From: DASROJ01 sp035646975
Lineage (GTDB): Bacteria; Acidobacteriota; Polarisedimenticolia; JACPZX01; DASXTC01
Assembly: GCA_035646975.1 (NCBI GenBank)
Contig: DASROJ010000349.1
Coordinates: 1 to 15,471, forward strand
DNA length: 15,471 nucleotides
Direction of reading: 5' to 3'
The translations under genes were made by a program, and so were the position numbers. The notes below the pieces were generated by a model, which was given only the letters and a program-made list of their open reading frames with translations, made no database searches and was not told where the DNA came from. Positions 7,119-14,539 of the stretch are shown here, piece by piece (the first letter of the stretch is position 1; the number at the start of each line of letters is the position of its first letter).

Positions 7119-8363
7119 GTGACCATCTCGCGCCAGGCCATCGAACGTGTCTTTCGAGAGGAGTCAGGTCTCATCCTTGCCGGATTGATCCGCCTGATGG
7201 GCGACTTCGAGCTTGCCGAAGACGCTCTGCAGGAAGCGTTCGCCACGGCATGCGATCGTTGGCCCGCGCAGGGGGTGCCTGAGAACCCGGCCGCCTGGCT
7301 CACCACCACCGCGAAGCGCAAGGCAATCGATCAGCTGCGTCGCGCCAGGGTGCGCGCGGATGCGCGGTCCCGCACCGCTGGGGCCGAAGAGGGCCCGAAC
7401 GCCATGATGGAATCCTGGATGGGCTCATCGTTGCAGGACGACCGCCTGCGCCTCGTCTTCACATGCTGTCATCCGGCCCTGAACCAGAAAGCGCAGGTCG
7501 CGCTGACGCTTCACACGCTGGGAGGACTCACCACGGCGGAGATCGCGCGTGCGTTTCTCGTGCCGCCCGCGACGCTCGGCCAGCGTCTCGTTCGAGCCAG
7601 GACGAAGATCCGTCAGGCCAGGATTCCGTACGAGGTCCCCGAGGATCCGCTGCTTGCCGAGCGCCTGCCCGCGGTGCTCGCCGTGCTGTACCTGATATTC
7701 AGCGAGGGTTATTCCGCCACCAGCGGCGACGAGCTGGTGCGGCGGGAGCTGTGCGCCGAAGCCATCCGGCTTGCGCGAATCCTCGTGGCGCTCATGCCCG
7801 GGCAGCCCGAAGTGCTCGGTCTCACGGCGCTGATGCTGCTTCACGATTCACGCCGCGCCGCCCGGACCTCTGCCAGCGGCGAGATCGTCCTTCTGGAGGA
7901 TCAGGATCGCGGCCTCTGGGATCGAGAAGAGATCGCGGAGGGAACGGAAATGCTCAAACGGGCGCTGCTGATGCGCCAATCGGGCAGCTACCAGCTGCAG
8001 GCCGCCATCGCCGCGGTGCATTCCACGGCGCCACGGCCCGAGCAGACCGACTGGGCGCAAATCGTCGGGCTGTACGATGCCCTGCTGCGACACCAGCCTT
8101 CGCCCGTGGTGGCGTTGAACCGCGCGGTGGCCGTGGCGATGGCTGAAGGTGTTGAACGCGGGCTGGCTCTGGTCGATGAGGCGGGCCGATCCGGCACGAT
8201 GGAGAACTATCTCTATTTCCATTCCGCCAGAGCCGATCTTCTTCGACGGCTCGGGCGGCTCGAGGAGGCTCGCGCCGCCTATCGCCGGGCTTTCGAGCTT
8301 GCCGGCAGCACGCCCGAAAAGACGTTTCTGCGTCGGCGTCTCGACGCGCTCGCCGCCTGCTGA
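7119..8363 (+). CDS. ECF42-type RNA polymerase sigma factor with C-terminal extension
   Basis: The product has 414 residues when started at GTG 7119. Earlier in-frame GTG 7071 would place the start inside the hairpin; the family typically begins close to the RAIEAVFR-like helix, here RQAIERVFREE, so 7119 is preferred despite a poor Shine-Dalgarno. Region 2 is at about 5-75 (ELAEDALQEAFATACDRWP, then PAAWLTTTAKRKAIDQLRR). Region 4 is at about 108-167 (LTLHTLGGLTTAEIARAF, then TLGQRLVRARTKIR). The remaining about 245 residues (VLYLIFSEGYSATSG; ELCAEAIRLARIL; helical repeats to the end) are the DUF6596/TPR-like extension that defines ECF42. No anti-sigma factor is encoded nearby; in ECF42 the extension itself is needed for activity. 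The likely target is its own operon with the DGPF protein. It converges on the next gene, with only 12 bp between stops. Confidence 0.93.
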   Translation: MTISRQAIERVFREESGLILAGLIRLMGDFELAEDALQEAFATACDRWPAQGVPENPAAWLTTTAKRKAIDQLRRARVRADARSRTAGAEEGPNAMMESWMGSSLQDDRLRLVFTCCHPALNQKAQVALTLHTLGGLTTAEIARAFLVPPATLGQRLVRARTKIRQARIPYEVPEDPLLAERLPAVLAVLYLIFSEGYSATSGDELVRRELCAEAIRLARILVALMPGQPEVLGLTALMLLHDSRRAARTSASGEIVLLEDQDRGLWDREEIAEGTEMLKRALLMRQSGSYQLQAAIAAVHSTAPRPEQTDWAQIVGLYDALLRHQPSPVVALNRAVAVAMAEGVERGLALVDEAGRSGTMENYLYFHSARADLLRRLGRLEEARAAYRRAFELAGSTPEKTFLRRRLDALAAC

Positions 8364-8375
8364 CTCCTTCGCGGT

Positions 8376-9596
8376 TCAGCCGACCCTGGAGCGGTCGCGC
8401 AGCGGACGGTTCGGCGCCCCGCCCACGGTGGGCCGTGTCGGGACCTGGGGAACATAGATCAGCTCCACCCGGCCCGCCTTGAGCCGCCCGCTGGCCAGAA
8501 GGTGGGGAAGATCCGAAAGGATCTTGGTGAACGCCGGACGCGGGAACCGGCGCGTGAAGTAGCGGGCCTTGGCCACCTGGAATCCAAGATGCCCCAGCGC
8601 CTTCAGGCTGACGATCGTGCAGTTGTTGGCGGTCGGGTGATACGCGATACGCCCGCTTTCCAGATCGTCCACCTGAGCCTGGATGTCCTTGTGAAAGGCC
8701 GTCACCACGTCTTCGGGAAGCCCCTCCAACCGGAGAATCCAGGTCGGCCGGCGCAGCGCGTGACCTCTCTGTGCGTTGAAGAGGTAGTCGGCGATGTGCA
8801 CCGGTCCTGTCGCGCCGCGGTCGGAACCCTTCGGATAGACGTTGTAGACCATGCCGCCGCTTCCGGCGGCGATGTGCCCGAAGAACCCCACCGCTCCGTC
8901 GGAGCCCGACAGCAGGATCTCCACGGCGCTGGATTCCGGCAGCTCCTCTTCCGCGCCGAACAGACGCACCCGCCAGGGTTCAATCGCCACGGCCGCCCCG
9001 GGCTCGAACAGCTCATGCGCGAGATGGCCTGCGGCGCGCAGCATCCCATCCTCGGGTTTCTCGGTGACGTCCTCGTCGTGCATTCCGCGGCTCAGCACCA
9101 GCCTGAACTTCCGCACCGCTTTCTGCAGCGGGGCGACTCCCTGCCGTCCCATGAGATCGACGCGCGGATCCACCCGGCCCTGGATCAGAAGCGGCGGGAA
9201 GATGGCGTCGACGTAGAAGGAGTCCGCGTCCGTCGTGCAATCCTGGCGGAGTATGGGGCGGCCCCAGATCCCCACCTGGTTCATCATCAAGGGGTATGAC
9301 AGCAGCCAGTTGGCGCGTGACGCGTTGGTCACCAGGCGCACGGGTGGTCGCCCATCGCGCGCCAGCAGCGCTTCGCCGTTGCGCCCCGCCACCAGATCTC
9401 CGCTCAGCATGACCTCCTCCGACGACAGATTGACCTGGAATTCGGAGAAGGTGCGATCGAACTGGCTGGCCGGGCAAGGAGGCCCGGAATAGTAGGCATC
9501 GAAACGGTCCGGAGTGCCGGCGACTCCGGCGGCTGCGGGCCCCGGGACCATCGTGGCTGCAAGAACGGCGATCGGGATCGCGAGCATCGATATCAT
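8376..9596 (-). CDS. Secreted protein with a putative permuted papain-like (DUF4105/Lnb-N-like) domain
   Basis: The product has 406 residues. ATG at 9596 is chosen for its GGAG ribosome site (on the minus strand, spacing about 9) and the signal peptide that follows (residues 1-23, ending GPAAAG); the open frame extends further upstream but without a better start. The first 220 residues are beta-rich and unfamiliar. Residues about 225-340 read like the periplasmic Lnb-N/DUF4105 domain: strand plus GFFGHIAAG with His241, then VYNVYPKG, then TANNCTIVSLKALG with Cys326. The order His then Cys is that of permuted NlpC/P60-type papain folds. If correct, it would be a periplasmic Cys hydrolase or acyltransferase, for example acting on lipoproteins or peptidoglycan. 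This is a motif-level inference; the fold and activity are unproven. It is transcribed divergently from the secreted protein at 9921. Confidence 0.7.
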   Translation of the reverse strand: MISMLAIPIAVLAATMVPGPAAAGVAGTPDRFDAYYSGPPCPASQFDRTFSEFQVNLSSEEVMLSGDLVAGRNGEALLARDGRPPVRLVTNASRANWLLSYPLMMNQVGIWGRPILRQDCTTDADSFYVDAIFPPLLIQGRVDPRVDLMGRQGVAPLQKAVRKFRLVLSRGMHDEDVTEKPEDGMLRAAGHLAHELFEPGAAVAIEPWRVRLFGAEEELPESSAVEILLSGSDGAVGFFGHIAAGSGGMVYNVYPKGSDRGATGPVHIADYLFNAQRGHALRRPTWILRLEGLPEDVVTAFHKDIQAQVDDLESGRIAYHPTANNCTIVSLKALGHLGFQVAKARYFTRRFPRPAFTKILSDLPHLLASGRLKAGRVELIYVPQVPTRPTVGGAPNRPLRDRSRVG

Positions 9597-9623
9597 GATA
9601 TGTCTCCTCACTGCCCCTGCTTC

Positions 9624-9665
9624 ATTCACCGCCTGAACGGATGCCGGCCCGTTCTGTGGGTGAAT
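9624..9665. repeat. Two-level inverted repeat in the 5' region of the leftward gene
   Basis: ATTCACC (9624-9630) matches GGTGAAT (9659-9665), and inside it AACGG (9636-9640) matches CCGTT (9649-9653), with symmetric 5-base gaps and an 8-base centre. It lies 27 bp before the ATG at 9596 and could fold in the mRNA leader or be a composite operator. Confidence 0.5.
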
Positions 9666-9707
9666 CGTAGGCGAAGAGCGTGTCACTCGTCCAGCGCACA
9701 GCCCAAC

Positions 9708-9759
9708 TGGCAATTCCGAGGCATTGCCACTCCGATCCCCACCGCGGGCAGCAATGCCT
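9708..9759. repeat. Cluster of interlocked inverted half-sites (TGGCAAT / ATTGCC)
   Basis: TGGCAAT (9708-9714) is inverted at ATTGCCA (9723-9729) with an 8-base spacer. AGGCATTGC (9719-9727) is inverted at GCAATGCCT (9751-9759) with a 23-base spacer. The same core occurs three times in alternating orientation, as expected for cooperative regulator binding; no regulator is identified. Confidence 0.45.
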
Positions 9760-9819
9760 GGCAGGTCTTTACACACCCGCGTCGAAGAGATCCCCCCATA
9801 GTGAGCGCAATACGACGCA

Positions 9820-9850
9820 ATTATACTTTGACTTGCCGTGGTGTAGACAA
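9820..9850 (-). promoter_or_regulatory. Candidate sigma70-type promoter reading leftward
   Basis: On the minus strand TTGTCT (9850-9845) and a perfect TATAAT (9825-9820) are 19 bases apart, in the most AT-rich patch of the region. The long spacing and a leader of about 220 bases make this tentative. Rightward, TTGACT (9828-9833) could be a -35 for the gene at 9921, but no good -10 follows. Confidence 0.3.
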
Positions 9851-9920
9851 TTACTCCCATGCCCTGCAGCAGAGCCTCGGCACGAGACGACCGCGCCCCT
9901 CGCGGCAAAAGGAGAACTCA

Positions 9921-10652
9921 ATGCGCACCACGGCTTTGAAGCGAATTGCCACAGGATTGTTTCTCATCACGGCCGGGCTGGCCCCCGCGGCGGCCCTGGA
10001 CAAGATCAATACCGGGATATACCGCGTCGACGCCGCTCATGCGGACGATCTGCTCACGCTGACACCCGGTTCGGACGTCAACGTCCTGGTGCTCGAGGAG
10101 GAGATGCCCAAGACCCTCTCCGACGCTCATCTCAACCTGACACGCAAATGGGTCGAGGCGGGTGGCGTGCTCTGGGTGGCGGGTTCGGGACTGGAAAGCG
10201 CCCTGGGCCAGCGTGTGGCGCCGTACAAGATGGACAGTTACTCCTATGAGAAGACGTCGACCGGCAACAAGGGCGGCGAGCTGCTCGTGAAGGATGCTTC
10301 ACCAAGGCTGCAGATCGGCAATCATGCGTTCACCACGGGGGTGACACAGCTCTACGTGTTTCCGAGATACAAGTTCGACGGGACCCTCAACGCAGCCCCG
10401 TTGATCGAAATGACCGACACACGCGGCAAGCACGGGCTGATACTGGCGGCGATCCCGGTCGGCAAGGGATACCTGCTGCTCGACGGCACCGCGCGGGAAG
10501 GTCATCCGCTGTTTGGCAGGATGAGCGGCTTCAAGGACGATCACCCCAACAGCATCAAGCAGGGCAAGACCTGGAACAGCTACGACTGGCCCCTGATGCT
10601 GGAAAACGTACGTTCGATGGCTGAAGAAGCGCTGCAGAAGACCTCGAATTAG
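9921..10652 (+). CDS. Secreted protein of unknown function, possibly GATase1-like fold
   Basis: The product has 243 residues, with ATG 9921 after AAAGGAG at spacing 6. Residues 1-25 are a Sec signal peptide (MRTTALKRI..., ending PAAALDK). I do not recognise a named family. Residues about 52-90 (VNVLVLEEEMPKTLSDAH, then RKWVEAGGVLWVAGSG) look like the Rossmann-like core found in DUF4159 and class-I glutamine-amidotransferase-like domains: strand, loop with acidic residues, helix, GGVLWV strand. Residues about 174-200 (LILAAIPVGKGYLLLDG) resemble the late strand of the same domains, followed by HPLFGRMSGF and an ending helix. No nucleophile Cys is present (the chain appears to lack Cys), so it would be a non-catalytic or binding version. 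It stands alone, with its own terminator hairpin downstream. Confidence 0.75.
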   Translation: MRTTALKRIATGLFLITAGLAPAAALDKINTGIYRVDAAHADDLLTLTPGSDVNVLVLEEEMPKTLSDAHLNLTRKWVEAGGVLWVAGSGLESALGQRVAPYKMDSYSYEKTSTGNKGGELLVKDASPRLQIGNHAFTTGVTQLYVFPRYKFDGTLNAAPLIEMTDTRGKHGLILAAIPVGKGYLLLDGTAREGHPLFGRMSGFKDDHPNSIKQGKTWNSYDWPLMLENVRSMAEEALQKTSN

Positions 10653-10667
10653 GCAGTACGACCCTAC

Positions 10668-10704
10668 CGCCCGGATCGCCCCGCGAGCTGCGGCGATCCG
10701 GGCG
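10668..10704 (+). terminator. Intrinsic-terminator-like hairpin
   Basis: A perfect 13-bp stem (10668-10680 with 10692-10704; left arm CGCCCGGATCGCC) and 11-base loop, 15 bases after the stop of the upstream gene. It is followed only by TT, so termination may rely on the stem alone or on Rho. Confidence 0.7.
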
Positions 10705-10767
10705 TTCGCGATCCACCCTTGCGATCGATCCGGGTCAATCTGCCCCCGAATTGCAGGGTATTCCCGG

Positions 10768-10846
10768 TTGTCTCCACTGGACAGGCTGGCTACTCTTTCC
10801 AAAGCCGAGGGTGCTCGCAGAACTTTTGTATCCACGCCGGATCACT
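10768..10846 (+). promoter_or_regulatory. Candidate promoter(s) for the EF-hand gene
   Basis: There are two weak options in the 10705-10921 gap. One is a sigma70-like TTGTCT (10768-10773), 17 bases, TACTCT (10791-10796). The other is an ECF/sigmaE-like GAACTT (10820-10825), 16 bases, TCACT (10842-10846), about 75 bp before the start codon. Neither is strong; judged by eye. Confidence 0.25.
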
Positions 10847-10921
10847 GCACCTTCCGCGCGGTCCATCTCAACGATTGAACACATGGGCCTGCAGCCCATT
10901 TTTCTCGATAGGAGAATCGTG

Positions 10922-12436
10922 ATGCGTCGGCCATTGACCTGGCTTACAACACCCCTCATGACCGTCTGCCTGCTGCTTGCCGCCAACGCGGTTGCAGCCC
11001 AGGACGACCACGGGAACGGCAACGGAAACGAAAACCGCGGCAATGACAATGGCAACCATGGCAATCATGGCGACCATGGCAACGGACGCTCGATGCGATT
11101 CCGGGGCCTGGACAGGAACAACGATGGTGTGATTTCCCGCGACGAGTGGCGCGGCAACTCGCAGTCCTTTTCCCAGCACGACAGAAATGGCGACGGACGG
11201 CTCACAGGAGACGAGATCCAGCCGGCCCTGGACAGCGAGCACTACGACGACTTCGCGGCCGTGGATACGAACCGGGACGGGATGGTCTCCCGCAGCGAGT
11301 GGCGGTGGAACAGCGATGAATTCGATCGTCTCGACAGCAATCGCAACGGCCTGCTGACCCGGCAGGAATACATGAATCAGAACGGATACGACGACAACGG
11401 ACACGACTACTACCACAACGGACAGAACGCCACCAACGCCGATTTCTCGAGCATCGACACGAACCGCGACGGCATGATCTCCCGGAGCGAATGGCGGTGG
11501 AACAGCAACGACTTCGATCGTCTCGACGACAACCGCAACGGCCTTCTGACCCCTCAGGAGTACCAGAACCAGACGGGCAACGGGAACGATGGCGATTCCC
11601 ACTTCCCCTACCGCGGGCACAACGGACCGGACGCCGATTTCTCGACCATCGACACCAACCGCGACGGGCTGGTCTCCCGCGGCGAGTGGCGCTGGAACAC
11701 CACCGAGTTCGATCGCCTCGATTACAACCACGACAGCATGCTGAGCCGGCAGGAATACCAGAACCAGACCGGCTACGGGAACGCGGGCAACAGCAATTAC
11801 AACGTCGACTTTGCCACCGTCGACACGAATCGCGACGGGTTGGTCTCACGCGGCGAGTGGCGCTGGAACGCCACCGAGTTCGATCGCCTCGATTACAACC
11901 GTGACAGCATGCTGACCCGGCAGGAGTACCAGAACCAGCCGGGGACCACGGCTCCGCCACCCACGGTGCCGGCATCGAACGACAGGTACGCCCGGTTCAA
12001 CCAGCTCGACCGCAATGGCAACGGGCTGATCTCACGCACGGAGTTCGACGGCACCAGCAAGGCCTTCGACAATCTCGATGCGAACAACAACGGCGACCTG
12101 AGCCGGGACGAGTTCGCCAGGACGACTCCTGCCCAGAGCAAAGCCATGTTCAATCGATATGACCTGAACCGGAACGGGACGATTTCCAAGGCCGAATGGC
12201 GCGGAGACAAACTGGCCTTCGCGAGGCTCGACTCCAATAACGATGGCAAGCTGGGAAACGAGGAGTTCGAGAGGCAGTATCGAGACATGGAGAAGCGATT
12301 CAACACCCTCGACCGGGACCACAACGGCGTGCTGACGCGTGAAGAATGGCGTGGGCAGAGCGCCGGCAACTTCGACAAGCTCGACGACAACCGCGATGGC
12401 CAGATCACCCTCGAGGAGTTCGTCGGGGCGGTCTGA
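10922..12436 (+). CDS. Secreted calcium-binding protein with 16 EF-hand loops
   Basis: The product has 504 residues, with ATG 10922 after TAGGAG (10909-10914). The signal peptide is residues 1-26 (ending AVAAQ), then an Asn/Gly/His/Asp-rich disordered linker (28-57). The rest is a string of canonical 12-residue EF-hand loops (D-x-N/D-x-D/N-G-x-I/L-x-x-x-E) beginning at residues 64, 87, 115, 138, 179, 202, 244, 267, 301, 324, 363, 386, 414, 437, 464 and 488. They form eight pairs with about 23 residues between the two loops of a pair, and a shared WRxN helix signature. Loops 8 and 10 have Ser instead of Gly at loop position 6; the others keep Gly. The protein should bind many Ca2+ ions outside the cytoplasm, as a buffer, a calcium sensor or a matrix/surface protein; no enzymatic domain is visible. 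It is monocistronic, with flanking hairpins. Confidence 0.93.
   Translation: MRRPLTWLTTPLMTVCLLLAANAVAAQDDHGNGNGNENRGNDNGNHGNHGDHGNGRSMRFRGLDRNNDGVISRDEWRGNSQSFSQHDRNGDGRLTGDEIQPALDSEHYDDFAAVDTNRDGMVSRSEWRWNSDEFDRLDSNRNGLLTRQEYMNQNGYDDNGHDYYHNGQNATNADFSSIDTNRDGMISRSEWRWNSNDFDRLDDNRNGLLTPQEYQNQTGNGNDGDSHFPYRGHNGPDADFSTIDTNRDGLVSRGEWRWNTTEFDRLDYNHDSMLSRQEYQNQTGYGNAGNSNYNVDFATVDTNRDGLVSRGEWRWNATEFDRLDYNRDSMLTRQEYQNQPGTTAPPPTVPASNDRYARFNQLDRNGNGLISRTEFDGTSKAFDNLDANNNGDLSRDEFARTTPAQSKAMFNRYDLNRNGTISKAEWRGDKLAFARLDSNNDGKLGNEEFERQYRDMEKRFNTLDRDHNGVLTREEWRGQSAGNFDKLDDNRDGQITLEEFVGAV
11264..11938 (+). repeat. Four 117-bp in-frame repeats encoding EF-hand pairs
   Basis: Units at 11264-11380, 11456-11572, 11651-11767 and 11822-11938 are each exactly 117 bp (39 residues, from DTNRDG to QEYxNQ). 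They are separated by variable Gly/Asn-rich spacers of 75, 78 and 54 bp. Units 3 and 4 differ at about 9 of 117 bases, so they are the most recent duplication. The other EF-hand pairs of the gene are more diverged. Confidence 0.85.
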
Positions 12437-12448
12437 TTGTCCTGAAAC

Positions 12449-12485
12449 GGCGCCCGGCGGGAGCTGCCGCTCCCCCGCTGGCGCC
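12449..12485 (+). terminator. GC-rich terminator-like hairpin after the EF-hand gene
   Basis: GGCGCC (12449-12454) pairs with GGCGCC (12480-12485), and GCGGGAG (12457-12463) pairs with CTCCC...GC (12470-12478) with a small C bulge. It starts 12 bases after the stop. There is no U-tract. Confidence 0.45.
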
Positions 12486-12504
12486 ACGCACCGCGCAGTA
12501 CCTC

Positions 12505-12544
12505 GCCGGTGGCCCGGTTTTCGAACGAATCCCGGGCCACCGGC
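12505..12544. repeat. Perfect 13-bp inverted repeat
   Basis: Left arm 12505-12517 (GCCGGTGGCCCGG), right arm 12532-12544, 14-base loop. There is no T-tract on either side. It could be a second termination or mRNA-protecting structure, a regulator site, or a dispersed intergenic palindrome (REP-like) present elsewhere in the genome. Confidence 0.6.
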
Positions 12545-12805
12545 AACCTCTCCTCCCGGCAGCCACCACGAAATCGGTCATCACACGAGTGAAACATCGC
12601 GATTCCGGATGCCCCGCTCCGGCGCTTCGCGCGATCGGATCACGGGATCCCCCACAAGCCCGGTGGGGTATCCACCCCATGTTCGTGTGGGTCGCGAGCG
12701 TATAGCCTCGAATCATGAGACGACTGTAAGCGGTGCAATCAGGAGTCCGGCACAGATCCCGGGAATTGAGATGCGGGCTCAAATGAAAGCTGAGAGGTGA
12801 CGCGG

Positions 12806-14353
12806 ATGGCCAAACATACGATTCGAAATCGGGTTTTGATCGGTATCGCGGTGGTGTCGATGGTTCTCGGCATGCCCTCTGTCGTGGCACAAACGCGAAT
12901 CAGGCCGGGCTTCAATCTCTTCTCGGTGGAACAGGACCAGGAGATCGGACGGCAGTCGGCCGTCGAAGCCGAAAAGCAGCTCCCGATACTCACCGACAGT
13001 CCAACCGACAGGCTCGTCAGCGGCATCGCGAAGCGTCTCGCCGACGTGGCGCCCGGGGCCGACTACCCCTACCAGTACAAGGTCGTGAACACATCGGACA
13101 TCAACGCCTTCGCGCTGCCGGGAGGGTTCCTCTACCTGAACCGCGGCCTCATCGAGGCGGCCACGTCCGAAGGGATGCTCGCGGGTGTCATGGCCCATGA
13201 AATGGCGCATGTCGCCCTCAGGCATGGGACCAACCAGGCGTCGAAGGCATATCTCGGCCAGGCGGGTCTCGGCATTCTCGGAGGGTTGTTTTCAAAGGAC
13301 GGTAGCTCGACCAGCAAGACGATTGGCGCGGTGGGCGGATTCGGGCTCAACGCGCTGTTCCTGGGCTTCAGCCGCACCGACGAAGAGCAGGCCGATGTCG
13401 TGGGCGCCCAGATGATGGCGAAGGCGGGATACGACCCGATGGACATGGTCGCCTTCTTCCAGATGCTGGAAGGAAAGAGGAACCGGGAGCCGAGCAAGGT
13501 CGAGCAGTTCTTCAGCTCCCATCCGAGCCCAGGCGATCGAGCGGCCCGCGTCAGACAAGAGATGAAATCGCTGAAAATCCGGCCCCTGCCCCCCGTTGGC
13601 GGCTTCGCGCAGGTCAACACCAGGCTGAAGAACATGGCTCCGGCGCAGACGATGCAGCAGATCGCGCAGGCACGCGCGAACGGTCAGCCGATCCGCAACT
13701 CGTCGACCTCTTCGGATTCCGTCGCGCGCGCCTCCGACACCCAGGGGATCTATCCGACCTCGACGCAGTTCCGCACATTCGAGCAGCGCCGGCATTTCTT
13801 CACGATGGACTATCCCGTGAACTGGGAGATCTATGAGCCGTCGAACGGCCAGGGCGTGACCATCGCGCCCGAAGGCGGGTTCGTAGACAACGGCGGCCAG
13901 GAGCGGGATCTGACCTTCGGTGTGATCGTCAATCACTACGACCCGTTCAACAACGAAGATACCGGTGACCGGTTCGGCGGCGCCTACGGCTACAGTCAGG
14001 GGTTCATGTCGGGGAGCGGCTACAGCAGCAACGTGGACAACACGCAGCTTGCCAGGGCGACGAACGACCTGCTGAGAGAGATCCTGAGCACCAATCCGAA
14101 CCTGAGGCTGGTTCCCGACTCGCAGCGCAACGACCGAATCAACGGAGCCCCCGCGCTGTCCGTGGTGCTGGCGGGGCGCTCACCCGTGACCCGGAAGGAC
14201 GAGCGCGTCACGCTGTTCACGCGCGAGCTCGCCGACGACCACGTGATCTATGCATTGTTCATCGCTCCGGCGGATGCCTACGAGGAGCTCAGACCCACGT
14301 TCGATCGGATGGTGTCGAGCCTGAGAGTGAATGACGAAGCGGCGCACCGATAG
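12806..14353 (+). CDS. Secreted M48-family zinc metalloprotease with extra C-terminal domain
   Basis: The product has 515 residues, with ATG 12806 chosen for the AGAGG at 12793-12797 (GTG at 12797 is in frame but overlaps it). The signal peptide is residues 1-29 (ending SVVAQT). The M48 domain (about 38-260) contains the zinc motif HEMAH (His131, Glu132, His135), the third ligand Glu193 in ExxAD (DEEQADVVG) and the conserved FFSSHPSPGDRAARV (235-249), as in BepA/YfgC- and LoiP-like periplasmic proteases. A Ser/Thr/Gln-rich linker (about 270-315) leads to a second domain (about 318-510; FFTMDYPVNWEIY, LTFGVIVNHYDP, then a final DRMVSSLRV) that looks like the Mog1/PsbP-type alpha/beta fold in place of the TPR domain of BepA. 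Its likely role is quality control of envelope proteins. It is followed after 21 bp by two small membrane-protein genes, probably one operon. Confidence 0.92.
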   Translation: MAKHTIRNRVLIGIAVVSMVLGMPSVVAQTRIRPGFNLFSVEQDQEIGRQSAVEAEKQLPILTDSPTDRLVSGIAKRLADVAPGADYPYQYKVVNTSDINAFALPGGFLYLNRGLIEAATSEGMLAGVMAHEMAHVALRHGTNQASKAYLGQAGLGILGGLFSKDGSSTSKTIGAVGGFGLNALFLGFSRTDEEQADVVGAQMMAKAGYDPMDMVAFFQMLEGKRNREPSKVEQFFSSHPSPGDRAARVRQEMKSLKIRPLPPVGGFAQVNTRLKNMAPAQTMQQIAQARANGQPIRNSSTSSDSVARASDTQGIYPTSTQFRTFEQRRHFFTMDYPVNWEIYEPSNGQGVTIAPEGGFVDNGGQERDLTFGVIVNHYDPFNNEDTGDRFGGAYGYSQGFMSGSGYSSNVDNTQLARATNDLLREILSTNPNLRLVPDSQRNDRINGAPALSVVLAGRSPVTRKDERVTLFTRELADDHVIYALFIAPADAYEELRPTFDRMVSSLRVNDEAAHR

Positions 14354-14374
14354 CCGCCTTGCCACAAGGAGAAC

Positions 14375-14527
14375 ATGATGCTTGGGACCCTGGTCCTGAT
14401 TCTGCTCGTCCTCTGGATTCTCGGAATGGTCACTTCGTACACCATGGGTGGCCTGCTGCACGTGCTGCTGGTCATCGCGATCGTCGTCGTGCTGCTGCGT
14501 GTCATTCAGGGTAGAAGAGTCGTCTAA
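14375..14527 (+). CDS. Lmo0937-family small membrane protein
   Basis: The product has 50 residues starting with MMLGTLVLILLVLWILG. The ribosome site AAGGAG (14366-14371) is 3 bases before ATG 14375 and 6 before ATG 14378, so the second Met may be the true start. There are two hydrophobic helices (about 4-17 and 27-42) separated by a short SYTMGGLLH turn, and a basic tail (IQGRR). This LWxLG...GGLxHxLLVIA pattern is the hallmark of the Lmo0937 (DUF5670) family of tiny inner-membrane proteins, often induced in stress and of unknown function. It is 21 bp after the M48 gene, and its stop overlaps the ribosome site of the next gene, so co-expression is likely. Confidence 0.88.
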   Translation: MMLGTLVLILLVLWILGMVTSYTMGGLLHVLLVIAIVVVLLRVIQGRRVV

Positions 14528-14539
14528 AGGAGCGCCGGA

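Larger units (their letters stand above)
9597..9920. other. 324-bp divergent regulatory region rich in inverted repeats
   Basis: There is no credible gene. It separates two divergently transcribed secreted-protein genes. It holds three overlapping or adjacent dyad structures (9624-9665, 9708-9729, 9719-9759), an AT-rich patch (about 9808-9856) with promoter-like sequences, and the AAAGGAG ribosome site (9908-9914) of the rightward gene. Confidence 0.7.
12437..12805. other. 369-bp intergenic region with two hairpins
   Basis: I see no convincing gene. It contains a terminator-like hairpin just after the EF-hand stop (12449-12485), a perfect 13-bp inverted repeat (12505-12544), a small dyad around 12662-12679, and then the promoter/leader of the M48 gene, where I found no clear -35/-10 pair (only TATAGC at 12701-12706). 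Confidence 0.65.

Noticed and set aside
10868..11731. Minus-strand frame of about 287 codons opposite the EF-hand gene
   Set aside because: Its Val/Ala/Gly periodicity mirrors the EF-hand repeats on the other strand, so it is a shadow.
11264..11938. Regularly spaced repeats resembling a CRISPR array
   Set aside because: The units are 117 bp, in frame, and encode EF-hand pairs; the spacers encode Gly/Asn linkers.
12339..12800. Small genes in the gap after the EF-hand gene
   Set aside because: The open frames begin inside the EF-hand gene in other frames, run through the hairpins and show no protein features.
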